Positions 27,031 through 36,119 are shown, counted from the first letter of the stretch. The stretch is 64,000 bases of DNA from Lachnospiraceae bacterium (GCA_015057325.1 SVEQ01000003.1:1-64000); one strand, 5' to 3'. Numbers and translations are program-made. Notes: generated from the sequence alone by a model not told the origin.

Positions 27031-28203
27031 CTATTTCAAAAGATTAGCTGAGATAACCATACGCTGAACTTCTGAAGTACCTTCGTAGATCTCTGTGATC
27101 TTAGCATCTCTCATCATACGCTCAACGTCATACTCTCTAATATAACCATAACCACCGTGTAACTGAACAGCCTTTGTTGTAACTTCCATAGCAACCTCTG
27201 CTGCATAAAGCTTAGCCATAGCTGCTTCCTCAGAATAAGAAATCTTAGGATTTGTCTGATACTCAGCCTTCTTCATTGCTGCCTTATATACAAGCATCTT
27301 AGCAGCCTCTACCTTGGTAGCCATGTCTGCCAACTGGAACTGTGTATTCTGGAACTGAGCAATGCTTCTGCCGAACTGCTTTCTCTCCTTAACGTATGCA
27401 ACAGTTGCCTCTAAAGCTCCCTCTGCAATACCAAGAGCCTGAGCAGCGATACCGATACGTCCACCATCAAGAGTATGCATAGCAATCTGGAATCCCTTAC
27501 CCTTCTGTCCGAGGAGATTATCCTTAGGAATACGGCAATCTGTGAAGATAAGCTCATATGTAGAAGAACCACGAATACCCATCTTCTTCTCTTTTGTACC
27601 GAATGTAAATCCAGGAGTTCCCTTCTCTACGATGAATGCTGAAATCTCTTTCATCATTCTTCCACGCTTCTCAACCTTACCTGTTACAGCAATTACAATA
27701 TATACGTCAGCTTCTTTACCGTTAGTAATGAAACATTTTGAACCATTTAAAACCCACTCATTAGTAGCCTCGTCAAGAACTGCCTTTGTCTGCTGTCCCT
27801 GAGCGTCTGTACCTGCACCCGGCTCAGTAAGACCAAATGCTCCGAGCTTCTTACCTGATGCAAGATCAGGAAGATACTTCTGCTTCTGCTCCTCTGTACC
27901 ATATGTCTGAATAGGATCAACACAAAGAGATGTATGAGCTGATACGATAACACCTGTAGTACCGCATACCTTTGAAAGCTCTTCTACACACATAACGTAT
28001 GTTAAAGGATCACATCCCTGTCCACCGTACTCCTTAGGAACCGGAATTCCAAGGAATCCGCTCTTAGCCATCTTCTCGACAGTTGCTTTCGGGAACTTTT
28101 CTTCCTCGTCAGTCTCCTGAGCAAGTGGCTTCGCTTCATTCTCGGCAAACTCTCTGAAAAGAGTTCTTGCCATCTCATGTTTCTTGCTTAATACGAAATC
28201 CAT
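27031..28203 (-). CDS. bcd: Butyryl-CoA dehydrogenase
   Basis: A 390-residue acyl-CoA dehydrogenase reducing crotonyl-CoA to butyryl-CoA. Visible motifs are GAFGLTEPGAGTDAQ (flavin-binding), KCFITNGKEADVY, the LDGGRIGIAAQALGIAEGA helix, and the C-terminal LHGGYGYIREYDVERMMRDA. The catalytic base Glu374 lies in IYEGTSEVQR. Length and start (MDFVLSKKHEMARTLFREFA) are typical of the short-chain clostridial enzyme. It lies upstream of etfB with a 13-base gap. A 99-base spacer separates it from hbd; this holds a strong hairpin between 11-base direct repeats, so bcd-etfBA levels may be set separately from the upstream genes. Confidence 0.96.
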   Translation of the reverse strand: MDFVLSKKHEMARTLFREFAENEAKPLAQETDEEEKFPKATVEKMAKSGFLGIPVPKEYGGQGCDPLTYVMCVEELSKVCGTTGVIVSAHTSLCVDPIQTYGTEEQKQKYLPDLASGKKLGAFGLTEPGAGTDAQGQQTKAVLDEATNEWVLNGSKCFITNGKEADVYIVIAVTGKVEKRGRMMKEISAFIVEKGTPGFTFGTKEKKMGIRGSSTYELIFTDCRIPKDNLLGQKGKGFQIAMHTLDGGRIGIAAQALGIAEGALEATVAYVKERKQFGRSIAQFQNTQFQLADMATKVEAAKMLVYKAAMKKAEYQTNPKISYSEEAAMAKLYAAEVAMEVTTKAVQLHGGYGYIREYDVERMMRDAKITEIYEGTSEVQRMVISANLLK

Positions 28204-28227
28204 TTATATATTTCCTCCTGCTAATAT

Positions 28228-28290
28228 TATAATCATTAAACGGTGATTGCAAAGTCGTCAAGCAACTCGCAATCACCTGTATAATCATTA
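28228..28290 (-). repeat. Intercistronic hairpin framed by 11-base direct repeats (hbd-bcd)
   Basis: The 9-bp stem GGTGATTGC/GCAATCACC (28242-28277) lies between two copies of TATAATCATTA at 28228-28238 and 28280-28290. No T-tract follows, so it is not an ordinary terminator. It lies just before the bcd ribosome site and could be a processing or stability element, or a small insertion with its target duplication. Confidence 0.7.
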
Positions 28291-28302
28291 GATAATTAAA
28301 AA

Positions 28303-29175
28303 TTAAAGCTCGTCAACCGGTGTCTTTGTACGATCTGCGTTATAAACGTAGAATCCCTTACCGCTCTTAACACCTAAGTTACCACCACGAACCATCTTAC
28401 GAAGAAGTGGACATGCACGATACTTAGAATCGCCTGTCTCCTTGTAAAGAACGTCCATGATAGCAAGACAAATATCAAGACCTACGAAATCACCAAGCTC
28501 AAGAGGTCCCATCGGATGATTAGCACCGAGCTTCATAGCTGCATCAATACCAGCGATGTTAGAAACACCTTCCATCTTGATAAATGCTGCTTCATTAATC
28601 ATAGGGATAAGAATACGGTTAACAACGAAACCAGCAGCCTCGTTAACCTGTACAGGAGTCTTACCAATCTCCTCTGAAATCTTCTTAATCTTCTCTACTG
28701 TCTCATCAGGAGTGTTAACACCTGCGATAACCTCGATAAGTTTCATACGGTCAGCAGGATTGAAGAAATGCATACCAACCATAGGACGAGTAAGTCCGTT
28801 ACCAATCTCTGTGATTGAAAGACTTGATGTGTTAGATGCGAAAATACATCCTTCCTTACAAATCTTGTCAAGTTCAGAAAATGTTGTCTTCTTAACTTCC
28901 ATATCCTCAAATGCAGCTTCAACGATCAAATCGCAATCTGCACAAAGATCTTCTTTAAGACCAGCAGTGATGCTTGAAAGAATACCATCAACCTGCTCCT
29001 GTGTCATTTTTCCTTTTTCAACAAGTCTTGCATAACCTTTTGCAATCTTGTCCTTTCCGCCATCAGCCCACTCCTGCTTAATATCACAGAGTGCAACCTC
29101 ATAACCGTCAACCATAGCGAATGCCTTAGCAATTCCCTGTCCCATGGTACCTGCGCCAATTACGCCTACCTTCAT
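28303..29175 (-). CDS. hbd: 3-Hydroxybutyryl-CoA dehydrogenase
   Basis: A 290-residue enzyme reducing acetoacetyl-CoA to 3-hydroxybutyryl-CoA with NAD(P)H. The Rossmann motif GAGTMGQGIAKAF is at residue 7. FASNTSSLSITEI and the catalytic histidine in MVGMHFFNPADRMKLIEVI (near residue 138) follow. The C-terminal dimerisation domain contains AGFVVNRILIPMINEA and LGANHPMGPLELGDFVGLD. Length is standard for the stand-alone clostridial enzyme. It lies 23 bases after crt in the thl-crt-hbd-bcd-etfBA order. Confidence 0.97.
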   Translation of the reverse strand: MKVGVIGAGTMGQGIAKAFAMVDGYEVALCDIKQEWADGGKDKIAKGYARLVEKGKMTQEQVDGILSSITAGLKEDLCADCDLIVEAAFEDMEVKKTTFSELDKICKEGCIFASNTSSLSITEIGNGLTRPMVGMHFFNPADRMKLIEVIAGVNTPDETVEKIKKISEEIGKTPVQVNEAAGFVVNRILIPMINEAAFIKMEGVSNIAGIDAAMKLGANHPMGPLELGDFVGLDICLAIMDVLYKETGDSKYRACPLLRKMVRGGNLGVKSGKGFYVYNADRTKTPVDEL

Positions 29176-29198
29176 GCTTGTATCCTCCTTAAAATTAA

Positions 29199-29990
29199 TT
29201 ACTTATTCTGGAAAGGCACAACTTTAAGTTTCTTCTCTTTGTCTTTCTCTAAGAAGTTACCCATACCTGCCTTCTGATCCTCTGTCTCGAAGCAGTCACC
29301 GAAAAGCTTCTCCTCGATAACGATAGCTTCGTCCATATCAACCTGTAAACCGTCATTGATTGCTTTCTTGCAGTTACGAACAGCGATAGGTGCATTAGCT
29401 GCAATACCTGCTGCCATCTTCTTAGCCTGCTCCATAAGCTCTGCTGCCGGATATACAGCATTAACAAGTCCGATACGATATGCTTCGTCAGCCTTGATAT
29501 TTCTAGCTGTGTAAATCATCTGCTTAGCCATTCCTGCGCCAACCAAACGTGCAAGTCTCTGTGTTCCACCAAATCCAGGTGTAATACCAAGACCAACCTC
29601 AGGCTGACCAAAAATTGCATTCTCAGAACAGATTCTGATATCACAACTCATTGAAATCTCACATCCTCCGCCAAGTGCAAAACCGTTAACGGCTGCAATA
29701 ACCGGAATAGGGAATGTTTCAAGCTTTCTAAATACATCATTACCCTTCTTACCGAAAGCCTCACCCTCTGCCTTAGTAAGTGTAGACATCTCTCCGATAT
29801 CAGCACCTGCAACAAAGGACTTCTCACCTGCACCTGTAAGAATAAGTGCTCTTGTTGTATCAAGATTGATTGAATCAAGGGTTTCATTTAACTCATCAAG
29901 CACCTGTGAATTAAGTGCATTGAGTGCCTGCGGACGATTGATAGTGATAACACCAACAAATCCTTCCTGCTCATATGTGATAAATTCCAT
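29199..29990 (-). CDS. crt: 3-Hydroxybutyryl-CoA dehydratase (crotonase)
   Basis: A 263-residue enoyl-CoA hydratase family enzyme converting 3-hydroxybutyryl-CoA to crotonyl-CoA. It has the oxyanion-hole segment AGADIGEM (near residue 62), NGFALGGGCEISMSCD (near 105) and GQPEVGLGITPGFGGTQRLARLVG (near 132), with the two catalytic glutamates in GGGCE and QPEVG. The C-terminal helical trimerisation region is complete. It follows thl after 140 bases that hold two CTTAG-type hairpins; AGGAG precedes the start. Confidence 0.96.
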   Translation of the reverse strand: MEFITYEQEGFVGVITINRPQALNALNSQVLDELNETLDSINLDTTRALILTGAGEKSFVAGADIGEMSTLTKAEGEAFGKKGNDVFRKLETFPIPVIAAVNGFALGGGCEISMSCDIRICSENAIFGQPEVGLGITPGFGGTQRLARLVGAGMAKQMIYTARNIKADEAYRIGLVNAVYPAAELMEQAKKMAAGIAANAPIAVRNCKKAINDGLQVDMDEAIVIEEKLFGDCFETEDQKAGMGNFLEKDKEKKLKVVPFQNK

Positions 29991-30041
29991 TGAATTAATC
30001 TCCTTCTATATAGTCATTATGTCAAAATTAGTCTCCAGCTT

Positions 30042-30123
30042 ACTAAGCTCACAAATGTTCGCTAAGTGCGCTTGTATGGCTACGACTAAGTTCAAACTTC
30101 GCAGTTGCTCGTTTTCACTAAGT
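30042..30123 (-). repeat. Pair of CTTAG-type hairpins between thl and crt
   Basis: On the minus strand the first hairpin (30123-30085) begins 7 bases after the thl stop: ACT, T.T, AGT, tandem G.A, AAAC, an inner GAGC-AACT-GCGA loop, GTTT, tandem G.A, ACT, T.T, AGT. A 17-base spacer follows, then a second hairpin (30067-30042): ACT, T.T, AGC, G.A, ACA, TTT, TGT, G.A, GCT, T.T, AGT. AGC/GCT here versus AGT/ACT elsewhere is a compensatory change. The same two-hairpin layout follows tsf at 36120-36216. Confidence 0.85.
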
Positions 30124-30130
30124 TCTCTGC

Positions 30131-31324
30131 TCAACGCTCAACGATGGTTGCACAACCCATACCGCCACCGATACAAAGTGTAGCAAGACCCTTCTTAGCG
30201 TCCATATCTTCCATCTCATGAAGAAGTGTAACAAGGATACGACAGCCTGAAGCTCCAACAGGATGTCCAAGTGCAATAGCACCTCCACGAGGATTAAGCT
30301 GCTTAGCAACATCAATTCCAAGATCCTTACCAACTGCTACTGACTGTGCAGCAAATGCCTCATTAGCCTCGATAACATCGAAGTCTTCGATCTTGTAATC
30401 AGCCTTAGCCATAGCCTTCTTTGTAGCTGCAACAGGTCCAACACCCATGATTGAAGGATCAACACCTGCAAGTGCACCTGCAACAAATGTAGCCATAGGC
30501 TTAACACCTAACTCCTTAGCCTTCTCCTCAGACATAACAACAACTGCAGCAGCACCGTCGTTAATTCCTGAAGCATTACCTGCTGTAACAACTCCGTCCG
30601 GATAAAGTGCACGAAGCTTAGCAAGTGACTCAGCAGTAACTCCGCTTCTTACGCCCTCATCTGTATCGAAGATAACTGTCTCTTTCTTCTTCTTGATCTC
30701 AACAGGAACGATCTCTCTCTTGAACTTGCCTTCAGCGATTGCCTTCTCAGCCTTGTTCTGTGAGTTAGCTGCGAACTCGTCAAGCTCCTCACGAGTAAGC
30801 TTCCACTGTTCAGCTACATTGTCAGCTGTCTTAATCATATGATAATCATTAAATGCATCCCAAAGAGCATCCTTAACCATTGTATCAACCAATGCTCCCT
30901 GACTCTGGCTAGGCCATGTCATTCTGTATCCGTAACGTCCGTTAGGAAGGGCAAATGGTGCCATTGACATGTTCTCCATACCACCTGCAACAACAATATC
31001 AGCATCTCCTGCCTTAATCATCTGTGCTGCCATGTTAACGCAGTTAAGACCTGAACCACAAACAACGTTAACTGTAACTGCAGGACACTCGATAGGAAGT
31101 CCGGCCTTAAGTGATGCCTGACGTGCAACGTTCTGTCCAAGACCTGCCTGGATTACACAACCCATGTAAACCTGATCAACCTGATCTGCAGGTACGCCTG
31201 CACGGTTAAGAGCCTCCTTAATTACTATTGCTCCAAGCTCTGCAGCAGGAGTTGTTGATAAAGAACCACCCATGGTTCCGATTGCTGTACGACAAGCGCC
31301 AGCGATTACAACTTTTTTTGACAT
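30131..31324 (-). CDS. thl: Acetyl-CoA acetyltransferase (thiolase)
   Basis: A 397-residue biosynthetic thiolase condensing two acetyl-CoA to acetoacetyl-CoA, the first step of the butyrate route. Acylated Cys89 lies in [11 protein letters not shown], the histidine in [12 protein letters not shown] and the second cysteine in LCIGGGMG. I chose the ATG at 31324 ([16 protein letters not shown]), which has CGGAGG ten bases upstream; a start 27 codons earlier lies in the leader. It is the first gene of the operon, behind a predicted promoter that overlaps the scr terminator. Two structured hairpins follow directly after the stop codon. Confidence 0.97.
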   Translation of the reverse strand: MSKKVVIAGACRTAIGTMGGSLSTTPAAELGAIVIKEALNRAGVPADQVDQVYMGCVIQAGLGQNVARQASLKAGLPIECPAVTVNVVCGSGLNCVNMAAQMIKAGDADIVVAGGMENMSMAPFALPNGRYGYRMTWPSQSQGALVDTMVKDALWDAFNDYHMIKTADNVAEQWKLTREELDEFAANSQNKAEKAIAEGKFKREIVPVEIKKKKETVIFDTDEGVRSGVTAESLAKLRALYPDGVVTAGNASGINDGAAAVVVMSEEKAKELGVKPMATFVAGALAGVDPSIMGVGPVAATKKAMAKADYKIEDFDVIEANEAFAAQSVAVGKDLGIDVAKQLNPRGGAIALGHPVGASGCRILVTLLHEMEDMDAKKGLATLCIGGGMGCATIVER

Positions 31325-31395
31325 AATATAAAATCCTCCGTTTGAAATTTTGCGTTTGTAAGAGTCGTCCTTCTCAACCACGCAATCTGTCAACC

Positions 31396-31424
31396 ATAAT
31401 AACACAAACAGGGGATATTTGCAA
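31396..31424 (-). promoter_or_regulatory. Predicted promoter of the thl-crt-hbd-bcd-etfBA operon
   Basis: TTGCAA (31419-31424) and TATTAT (31396-31401) on the minus strand are 17 bases apart. The -35 lies inside the scr terminator hairpin, about 70 bases upstream of thl. Confidence 0.5.
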
Positions 31425-31437
31425 CCAAATATCCCCT
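31410..31437 (-). terminator. Terminator of the sucrose operon
   Basis: A perfect 12-bp stem AGGGGATATTTG/CAAATATCCCCT with a 4-base loop lies 57 bases after the scrK stop. The minus-strand tail GTTTGTGTTATT is moderately T-rich. Confidence 0.7.
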
Positions 31438-31493
31438 TAAAAACATTAAAAAAATGAATAAATTATCGTAAAAAAAATTGATAAAATGCAACA

Positions 31494-32453
31494 TTATTCC
31501 TCACTCATATCATTTAGTGAAGGATACGACTCTATTGCACCGTTTTTCATAACACTTTTTGCGCAATAAAGATTGGAAAAATCTAACATTTCTTTTAAGT
31601 CCGCTTCCGTCAAGTCCTCAATTCTCTTATCATCACCGAGTTTTTCCGACAAACTGTACAAGAAAGAACCGATAAACGCATCTCCCGCACCGGTAGTATC
31701 TAACGCATCAACCTTGACTCCATTTGACTTAGCGGTCTCACTCTTAGTATATGCACAAGCACCGTCAGCACCCTTTGTATATACTACAAGCTTAACATCA
31801 CCCTTAAAGAGACTCTTGATTGCCTCCTCTTCGTCTTTGATACCGGTTATGAACTCTAACTCCTCATCCGAAACCTTTAAAACATCAGCATATGGCAAAA
31901 ACTCAACTACCGCTTCCTTAAGCGCCTCTTTTGTAGGCCACAAATTAAATCTTAGGTTCGGATCAAAACTAACTAATGCACCCTTGCTTTTTGCAAATGA
32001 AATAGCCTTTTTGTGAGCTTCCTTCATCGGAAAGTTACCAAGACTTACGGAACACATATGAAGCGCAAACGCACCCTCAAACCAATTCTCCTGTATCTGC
32101 TCTGCGCTAAGAAGCATATCGGCACTTGGCTTTCTGTAAAAAGAAAACTCTCTGTTACCGTCAGACTGCAATGCCACAAAAGCAAGTGCAGTATTAGCTT
32201 CATCAGTTCTTTGTATGTATTCACAACCAATATTAAAACTTAAGAAAGTCTCAATTATCTTCTCACCAAACGGGTCATTGCCAAGCTGGGTTATCATTTG
32301 CGACTGACCTGAAAGTTTTGAAAATGCACCGCACACATTAGCTGGTGCGCCACCTACTATCGGCATAAAAGCAGCGACACTTCTAATCGGCTTATCTGTC
32401 TCAGTAGGAATCATATCTATTAAAGCTTCACCTATTCCAATTAACTTACACAT
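31494..32453 (-). CDS. scrK: Fructokinase (PfkB family)
   Basis: A 319-residue ribokinase-family sugar kinase phosphorylating the fructose released by sucrose-6-phosphate hydrolase. It has the N-terminal signature GGAPANVCGAFSKLSG (near residue 34) and the C-terminal signature DTTGAGDAFIGSFL with the catalytic aspartate near residue 256. The substrate is inferred from context: it overlaps the 3' end of the GH32 gene by 13 bases and is the last gene of the scrA-scrB-scrK operon. Without that context other sugars would be possible. Confidence 0.92.
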   Translation of the reverse strand: MCKLIGIGEALIDMIPTETDKPIRSVAAFMPIVGGAPANVCGAFSKLSGQSQMITQLGNDPFGEKIIETFLSFNIGCEYIQRTDEANTALAFVALQSDGNREFSFYRKPSADMLLSAEQIQENWFEGAFALHMCSVSLGNFPMKEAHKKAISFAKSKGALVSFDPNLRFNLWPTKEALKEAVVEFLPYADVLKVSDEELEFITGIKDEEEAIKSLFKGDVKLVVYTKGADGACAYTKSETAKSNGVKVDALDTTGAGDAFIGSFLYSLSEKLGDDKRIEDLTEADLKEMLDFSNLYCAKSVMKNGAIESYPSLNDMSEE

Positions 32454-33934
32454 TGGTAATCCTCCACACCAAATCCATTATAAGGAAACTCGATATTCAT
32501 TGATTTCATAGGAAATACCGTAATATCCGCTCCCTTTGTATCAAAGGAAAGCACTGTTCCTTTATCCTTCTTGTAGTAGCGGGTTGTAAACACCTGCTCA
32601 CCATCATTAATATAATACTCTATTATTGACGAATCTACAAGTATTCGGAGTGATTTAACATATGAAATATACGACTTTCTGATATCGCGGCCCTTTCCGC
32701 ATTCTTCATCAAGTGTAAGTTCTATATCCTGTCCTGTATAAGTAAATGTTACACCATCCGCAACTGTAATTGAAAATGGCTCTGTGCATTTATCTTCATC
32801 AAATTTGCAGACTACGTCAAGGCAATCACGCTCACATGATAATCTGTCCCACTTAACACGAAGTCCGTCGCCCAATCTCATCGAATCCACTTCCTTGACA
32901 GGTGTCTGGAATACTTTCTTGTTTCCGTCTGATGCCACATCAACACGAAGTTGTCTTGGCACAGTCAGGCAATGCTGCCAGTTCTCCGTTTCTGCCTCAC
33001 CATTGGTATATCTTGCATCCGGCATTCCTGCCCATCCAATAAGGATACGTCTTCCGTCATCATCAAGGAAAGTCTGTGGGGCATAGAAATCAAATCCCAT
33101 ATCCCATTCAACAAACTTATCTTCGTCAATTACCCTAGGCTCTGCCTCATCACAAACAACATAGCCCGACTGATAAATGTTCTGGAATTTGTACTTACCC
33201 GACTCAAGACCCTGCGGTGAAAATGATACAACATGCTTATCATCAAGAACAAAGTAGTCCGGGCACTCCCACATATATGCAAAAGGCTTCTTTGAACTTA
33301 TTTCTCCGGACAAGGACCATTTATACATATCGTTCGAACTGTACACAAGGATTCTTCCGTTATCATCTGATGTTCTTGCTCCGAGAACCATGTAATATGT
33401 ACCATTTTCGCACCACACTTTGGGATCTCTTATATGACAACTGTAACCTTCAGGATACTCGTCGGTATCTATAACTACACTCTTTTGTGTAAATGTTCTG
33501 CCGTCTTTACTTTCGACAAGAACAGTATCCGCACGTCTTCCTGAATAAGTATAGTCATAATTGCCCTCAAGCTTGACATTACCGGTATAGAATATGTGCA
33601 TTCCTTTTTCATCAACGTATGCACTACCGGAATACACTCCGTCTTTGTCAAAGTCTTCATCAGGAACAAATGGGGCCCCAAGATATGTGTAGTTGACAAA
33701 ATCCTTTGTAACATAATGTCCCCAGACTTTCATTCCGCCGGAAACCTCAAGGGGCGAATACTGAAAGAATATGTGGTACTCTCCCTTGTACTTGCAAAGA
33801 CCATTTGGATCATTTAACCAGCCGGTAGGTGGCATAAGATGAAAACCGTTTCTATAAAGACACGAGCAATCATTAACAGCGCAATCCTCTGCATAACTAA
33901 TTAAACTTTGTATTCTTTCATATTCCTGATTCAT
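32441..33934 (-). CDS. scrB: Sucrose-6-phosphate hydrolase (GH32)
   Basis: A 497-residue cytoplasmic enzyme splitting sucrose 6-phosphate into glucose 6-phosphate and fructose. The beta-propeller carries the nucleophile Asp42 in WLNDPNG, the transition-state residue in HIRDPKVW and the acid/base glutamate in MWECPDYF. A C-terminal beta-sandwich completes it. There is no signal peptide. I chose the ATG at 33934 (MNQEYERIQ), preceded by AAGGAG; an earlier in-frame start lies ten codons upstream in the gap after the PTS gene. Its place between a PTS permease and a fructokinase supports the phosphorylated substrate. Confidence 0.94.
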   Translation of the reverse strand: MNQEYERIQSLISYAEDCAVNDCSCLYRNGFHLMPPTGWLNDPNGLCKYKGEYHIFFQYSPLEVSGGMKVWGHYVTKDFVNYTYLGAPFVPDEDFDKDGVYSGSAYVDEKGMHIFYTGNVKLEGNYDYTYSGRRADTVLVESKDGRTFTQKSVVIDTDEYPEGYSCHIRDPKVWCENGTYYMVLGARTSDDNGRILVYSSNDMYKWSLSGEISSKKPFAYMWECPDYFVLDDKHVVSFSPQGLESGKYKFQNIYQSGYVVCDEAEPRVIDEDKFVEWDMGFDFYAPQTFLDDDGRRILIGWAGMPDARYTNGEAETENWQHCLTVPRQLRVDVASDGNKKVFQTPVKEVDSMRLGDGLRVKWDRLSCERDCLDVVCKFDEDKCTEPFSITVADGVTFTYTGQDIELTLDEECGKGRDIRKSYISYVKSLRILVDSSIIEYYINDGEQVFTTRYYKKDKGTVLSFDTKGADITVFPMKSMNIEFPYNGFGVEDYQCVS

Positions 33935-33991
33935 ACTTAAACTCCTTCTAAAAAAGTCGCACAATTACGTTGGTTACTTCTTAACTATTAG

Positions 33992-35854
33992 TTACTTTTT
34001 AACTTTGATAATTGCTTCAGAAGAGTTGGTCTGACCGAGTTTAATACCGTTTACCTCCTCATAATCATCTGTATTGGTTACTATTACAGGTGTTGTTACA
34101 TCGTAACCTGCTGCCTTAACAGCATCAAGGTCAACAGTAAGCAAAAGCTGTCCGCATGTTACTCTGTCTCCCTCTGATACGTGAGCCATAAATCCCTTAC
34201 CATCAAGCTCAACTGTGTTAATTCCAACATGGATAAGTACTTCTAAGCCATCCTCATTCGAAAGTCCTACTGCATGTTTTGTATCAAAAAGTGTTGTTAC
34301 TTCACCGTCGAACGGTGCATACAACTTGCCTTCTTCAGGAATAATTCCAACTCCTTTTCCAAGAACCTCACCTGCAAAAGTCTCATCATCAACAGATGAA
34401 AGTGGAACAACCTCGCCCTTAAAAGGTGCATATATTGTGTCTTTATCTGTTTCTTTCTTTGCTACTTTTTCTGTCTTTCCAGCAGGAGTCTCATCTTTAT
34501 AAAGAATCCATGAAATTGTAAATGCTACCACAACCGCTACAACCATGATGAGTAGATATGAAACTGTATTGTCTGTTGTAATAAGGAAACCGAAAAGTCC
34601 TGTTATTCCGTAAGCAGAAGCTCCGATTCCTGTTATACCTGCAACGAGTGCTCCACACGCACCACCGACACAACCTGCGATAAATGGTTTAACATATCTG
34701 ATATTTACACCGAAGATAGCAGGCTCTGTAATTCCAAGGAAAGCTGAAAGCGATGCAGGAAGTGCCAAAGACTTTGTCTTCTGGTTCTTTGTCTTAAGTG
34801 CAAGTGCTAAAGCTGCTGCACCCTGTGCTACGTTTGCTGCTGTTGCGATAGGCATCCATGTGTTAACACCGTTTGCAGAAAGAAGTCCTGCCTCAAGTGC
34901 GTTGTACATATGATGAACACCTGCTACAACTGTAGGTGCATATACGGCGCCACAAAGCATTGCGCCGATTCCGTAAGGAATGTTGATAAGATACTCTACT
35001 CCTGAAAGAACACCATTCTCTAATGTTGAGAAGATAGGTCCGATAATTGTAAGTGTAAGGTAACCTGTAACAAGTACTGTAACAAGCGGTGTTACAAACA
35101 AATCTATGATCTCAGGTACTATCTTATGAAGTTTTTTCTCAAGCATTGACATAAACCAAACTGCTATTACAACCGGAATAACATGTCCCTGATAACCAAC
35201 AAGGTTAATGTCGTAAAGACCAAACCAAGCTGTTGCGGAAGGTATTGTGCCTTCATAACCTGCAACGCTCCATGCGTTAACAAGATCAGGATGAATCATA
35301 ATCATACCGATTACCGCACCAAGGAACTGATTACCTCCAAATACCTTAGCAGCACTTACTGCAATAAGTATTGGTAAGAATACAAATGATGCATTTGAGA
35401 ATAAATGAATAATTGTATAAGTTCCTGACTCTGCCATAGCAGGGAATACTTTACTTAAGCCTTCCAAAAGTCCCATCAAAAGACCACTGGCAACGATTGC
35501 CGGAATGATTGGTACAAATACATCACCAAGTGTCTTGATCGCACGAAGGAATACGTTCTGCTTGCTGGCTGCCGCCTGCTTAACATCTTCCTTGGTTGCA
35601 CCGGTAATTCCTGCTGCTGCAATGAACTCCTCGTACACTTTGTTAACAATTCCTGTTCCAAATATTATCTGAAGCTGACCGGAAGCTTCAAATACTCCCT
35701 TAACTCCATCAATATTCTCCAATGCCTCTTTGCTACATTTTGCATTGTCTGCAATTACAAGGCGAAGTCTTGTTGCACAATGAGCTGCCGAAACTATATT
35801 GTCGCTTCCGCCTATGTTTTCAAGAACCTCTAAAGCCGCTTTCTTGTAATCCAT
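33992..35854 (-). CDS. scrA: Sucrose-specific PTS enzyme IIBCA
   Basis: A 620-residue membrane permease that imports and phosphorylates sucrose. Domains run IIB (residues 1-90, phosphocysteine Cys26 in AAHCATRLR), IIC (about 100-455, roughly ten TM segments, with the GITEPAIFGVN motif) and IIA of the glucose type (about 480-620, phosphohistidine His542 in VLIHVGINTVEL). I chose the ATG at 35854 because GGAGGG lies eight bases before it; a methionine two codons earlier is only two bases from that site. It is the first gene of the operon and follows two LacI-type operators. Beta-glucoside or trehalose permeases share this layout, but the GH32 and fructokinase partners favour sucrose. Confidence 0.92.
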   Translation of the reverse strand: MDYKKAALEVLENIGGSDNIVSAAHCATRLRLVIADNAKCSKEALENIDGVKGVFEASGQLQIIFGTGIVNKVYEEFIAAAGITGATKEDVKQAAASKQNVFLRAIKTLGDVFVPIIPAIVASGLLMGLLEGLSKVFPAMAESGTYTIIHLFSNASFVFLPILIAVSAAKVFGGNQFLGAVIGMIMIHPDLVNAWSVAGYEGTIPSATAWFGLYDINLVGYQGHVIPVVIAVWFMSMLEKKLHKIVPEIIDLFVTPLVTVLVTGYLTLTIIGPIFSTLENGVLSGVEYLINIPYGIGAMLCGAVYAPTVVAGVHHMYNALEAGLLSANGVNTWMPIATAANVAQGAAALALALKTKNQKTKSLALPASLSAFLGITEPAIFGVNIRYVKPFIAGCVGGACGALVAGITGIGASAYGITGLFGFLITTDNTVSYLLIMVVAVVVAFTISWILYKDETPAGKTEKVAKKETDKDTIYAPFKGEVVPLSSVDDETFAGEVLGKGVGIIPEEGKLYAPFDGEVTTLFDTKHAVGLSNEDGLEVLIHVGINTVELDGKGFMAHVSEGDRVTCGQLLLTVDLDAVKAAGYDVTTPVIVTNTDDYEEVNGIKLGQTNSSEAIIKVKK

Positions 35855-35879
35855 GATCATGCCCTCCTTTAATTTTTCT

Positions 35880-35994
35880 TGTGTAATCGTTCTCACATCA
35901 TTTAAAAAATAAATAGAACTTCATACACATTTTTGAATTGTGGTATCGTTCTCACTTTATATACTCATTATAGCAGATTATTCATGTTTGTAAA
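35880..35994 (-). promoter_or_regulatory. Promoter and two LacI-type operators of the sucrose operon
   Basis: On the minus strand TTTACA (35989-35994), 16 bases and TATAAT (35967-35972) form the promoter. Two related sites with GTGAGAACGAT lie at 35939-35956, just after the -10, and at 35880-35897, 59 bases farther down. Each is a pseudo-palindrome around a central CG, as in LacI/ScrR operators. Two spaced sites suggest repression, perhaps with looping. No regulator gene is in the window. Confidence 0.65.
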
Positions 35995-36054
35995 TAGCAA
36001 TTTTGCACAAGGATTTTCAAATTTGATTAGGCGAAATAACCAAAGCAAAAAAAT

Positions 36055-36085
36055 ACCCCTAAACTACATATAGTAGCTTAGGGGT
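36055..36085 (-). terminator. Terminator of rpsB-tsf
   Basis: On the minus strand ACCCCTAA/TTAGGGGT with an inner CTAC/GTAG stem is followed by a run of seven T. It lies about 130 bases after the tsf stop, beyond the CTTAG hairpins. Confidence 0.92.
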
Positions 36086-36119
36086 TAGAAAACATATATA
36101 TTATGCGTTTAGTCGATTT

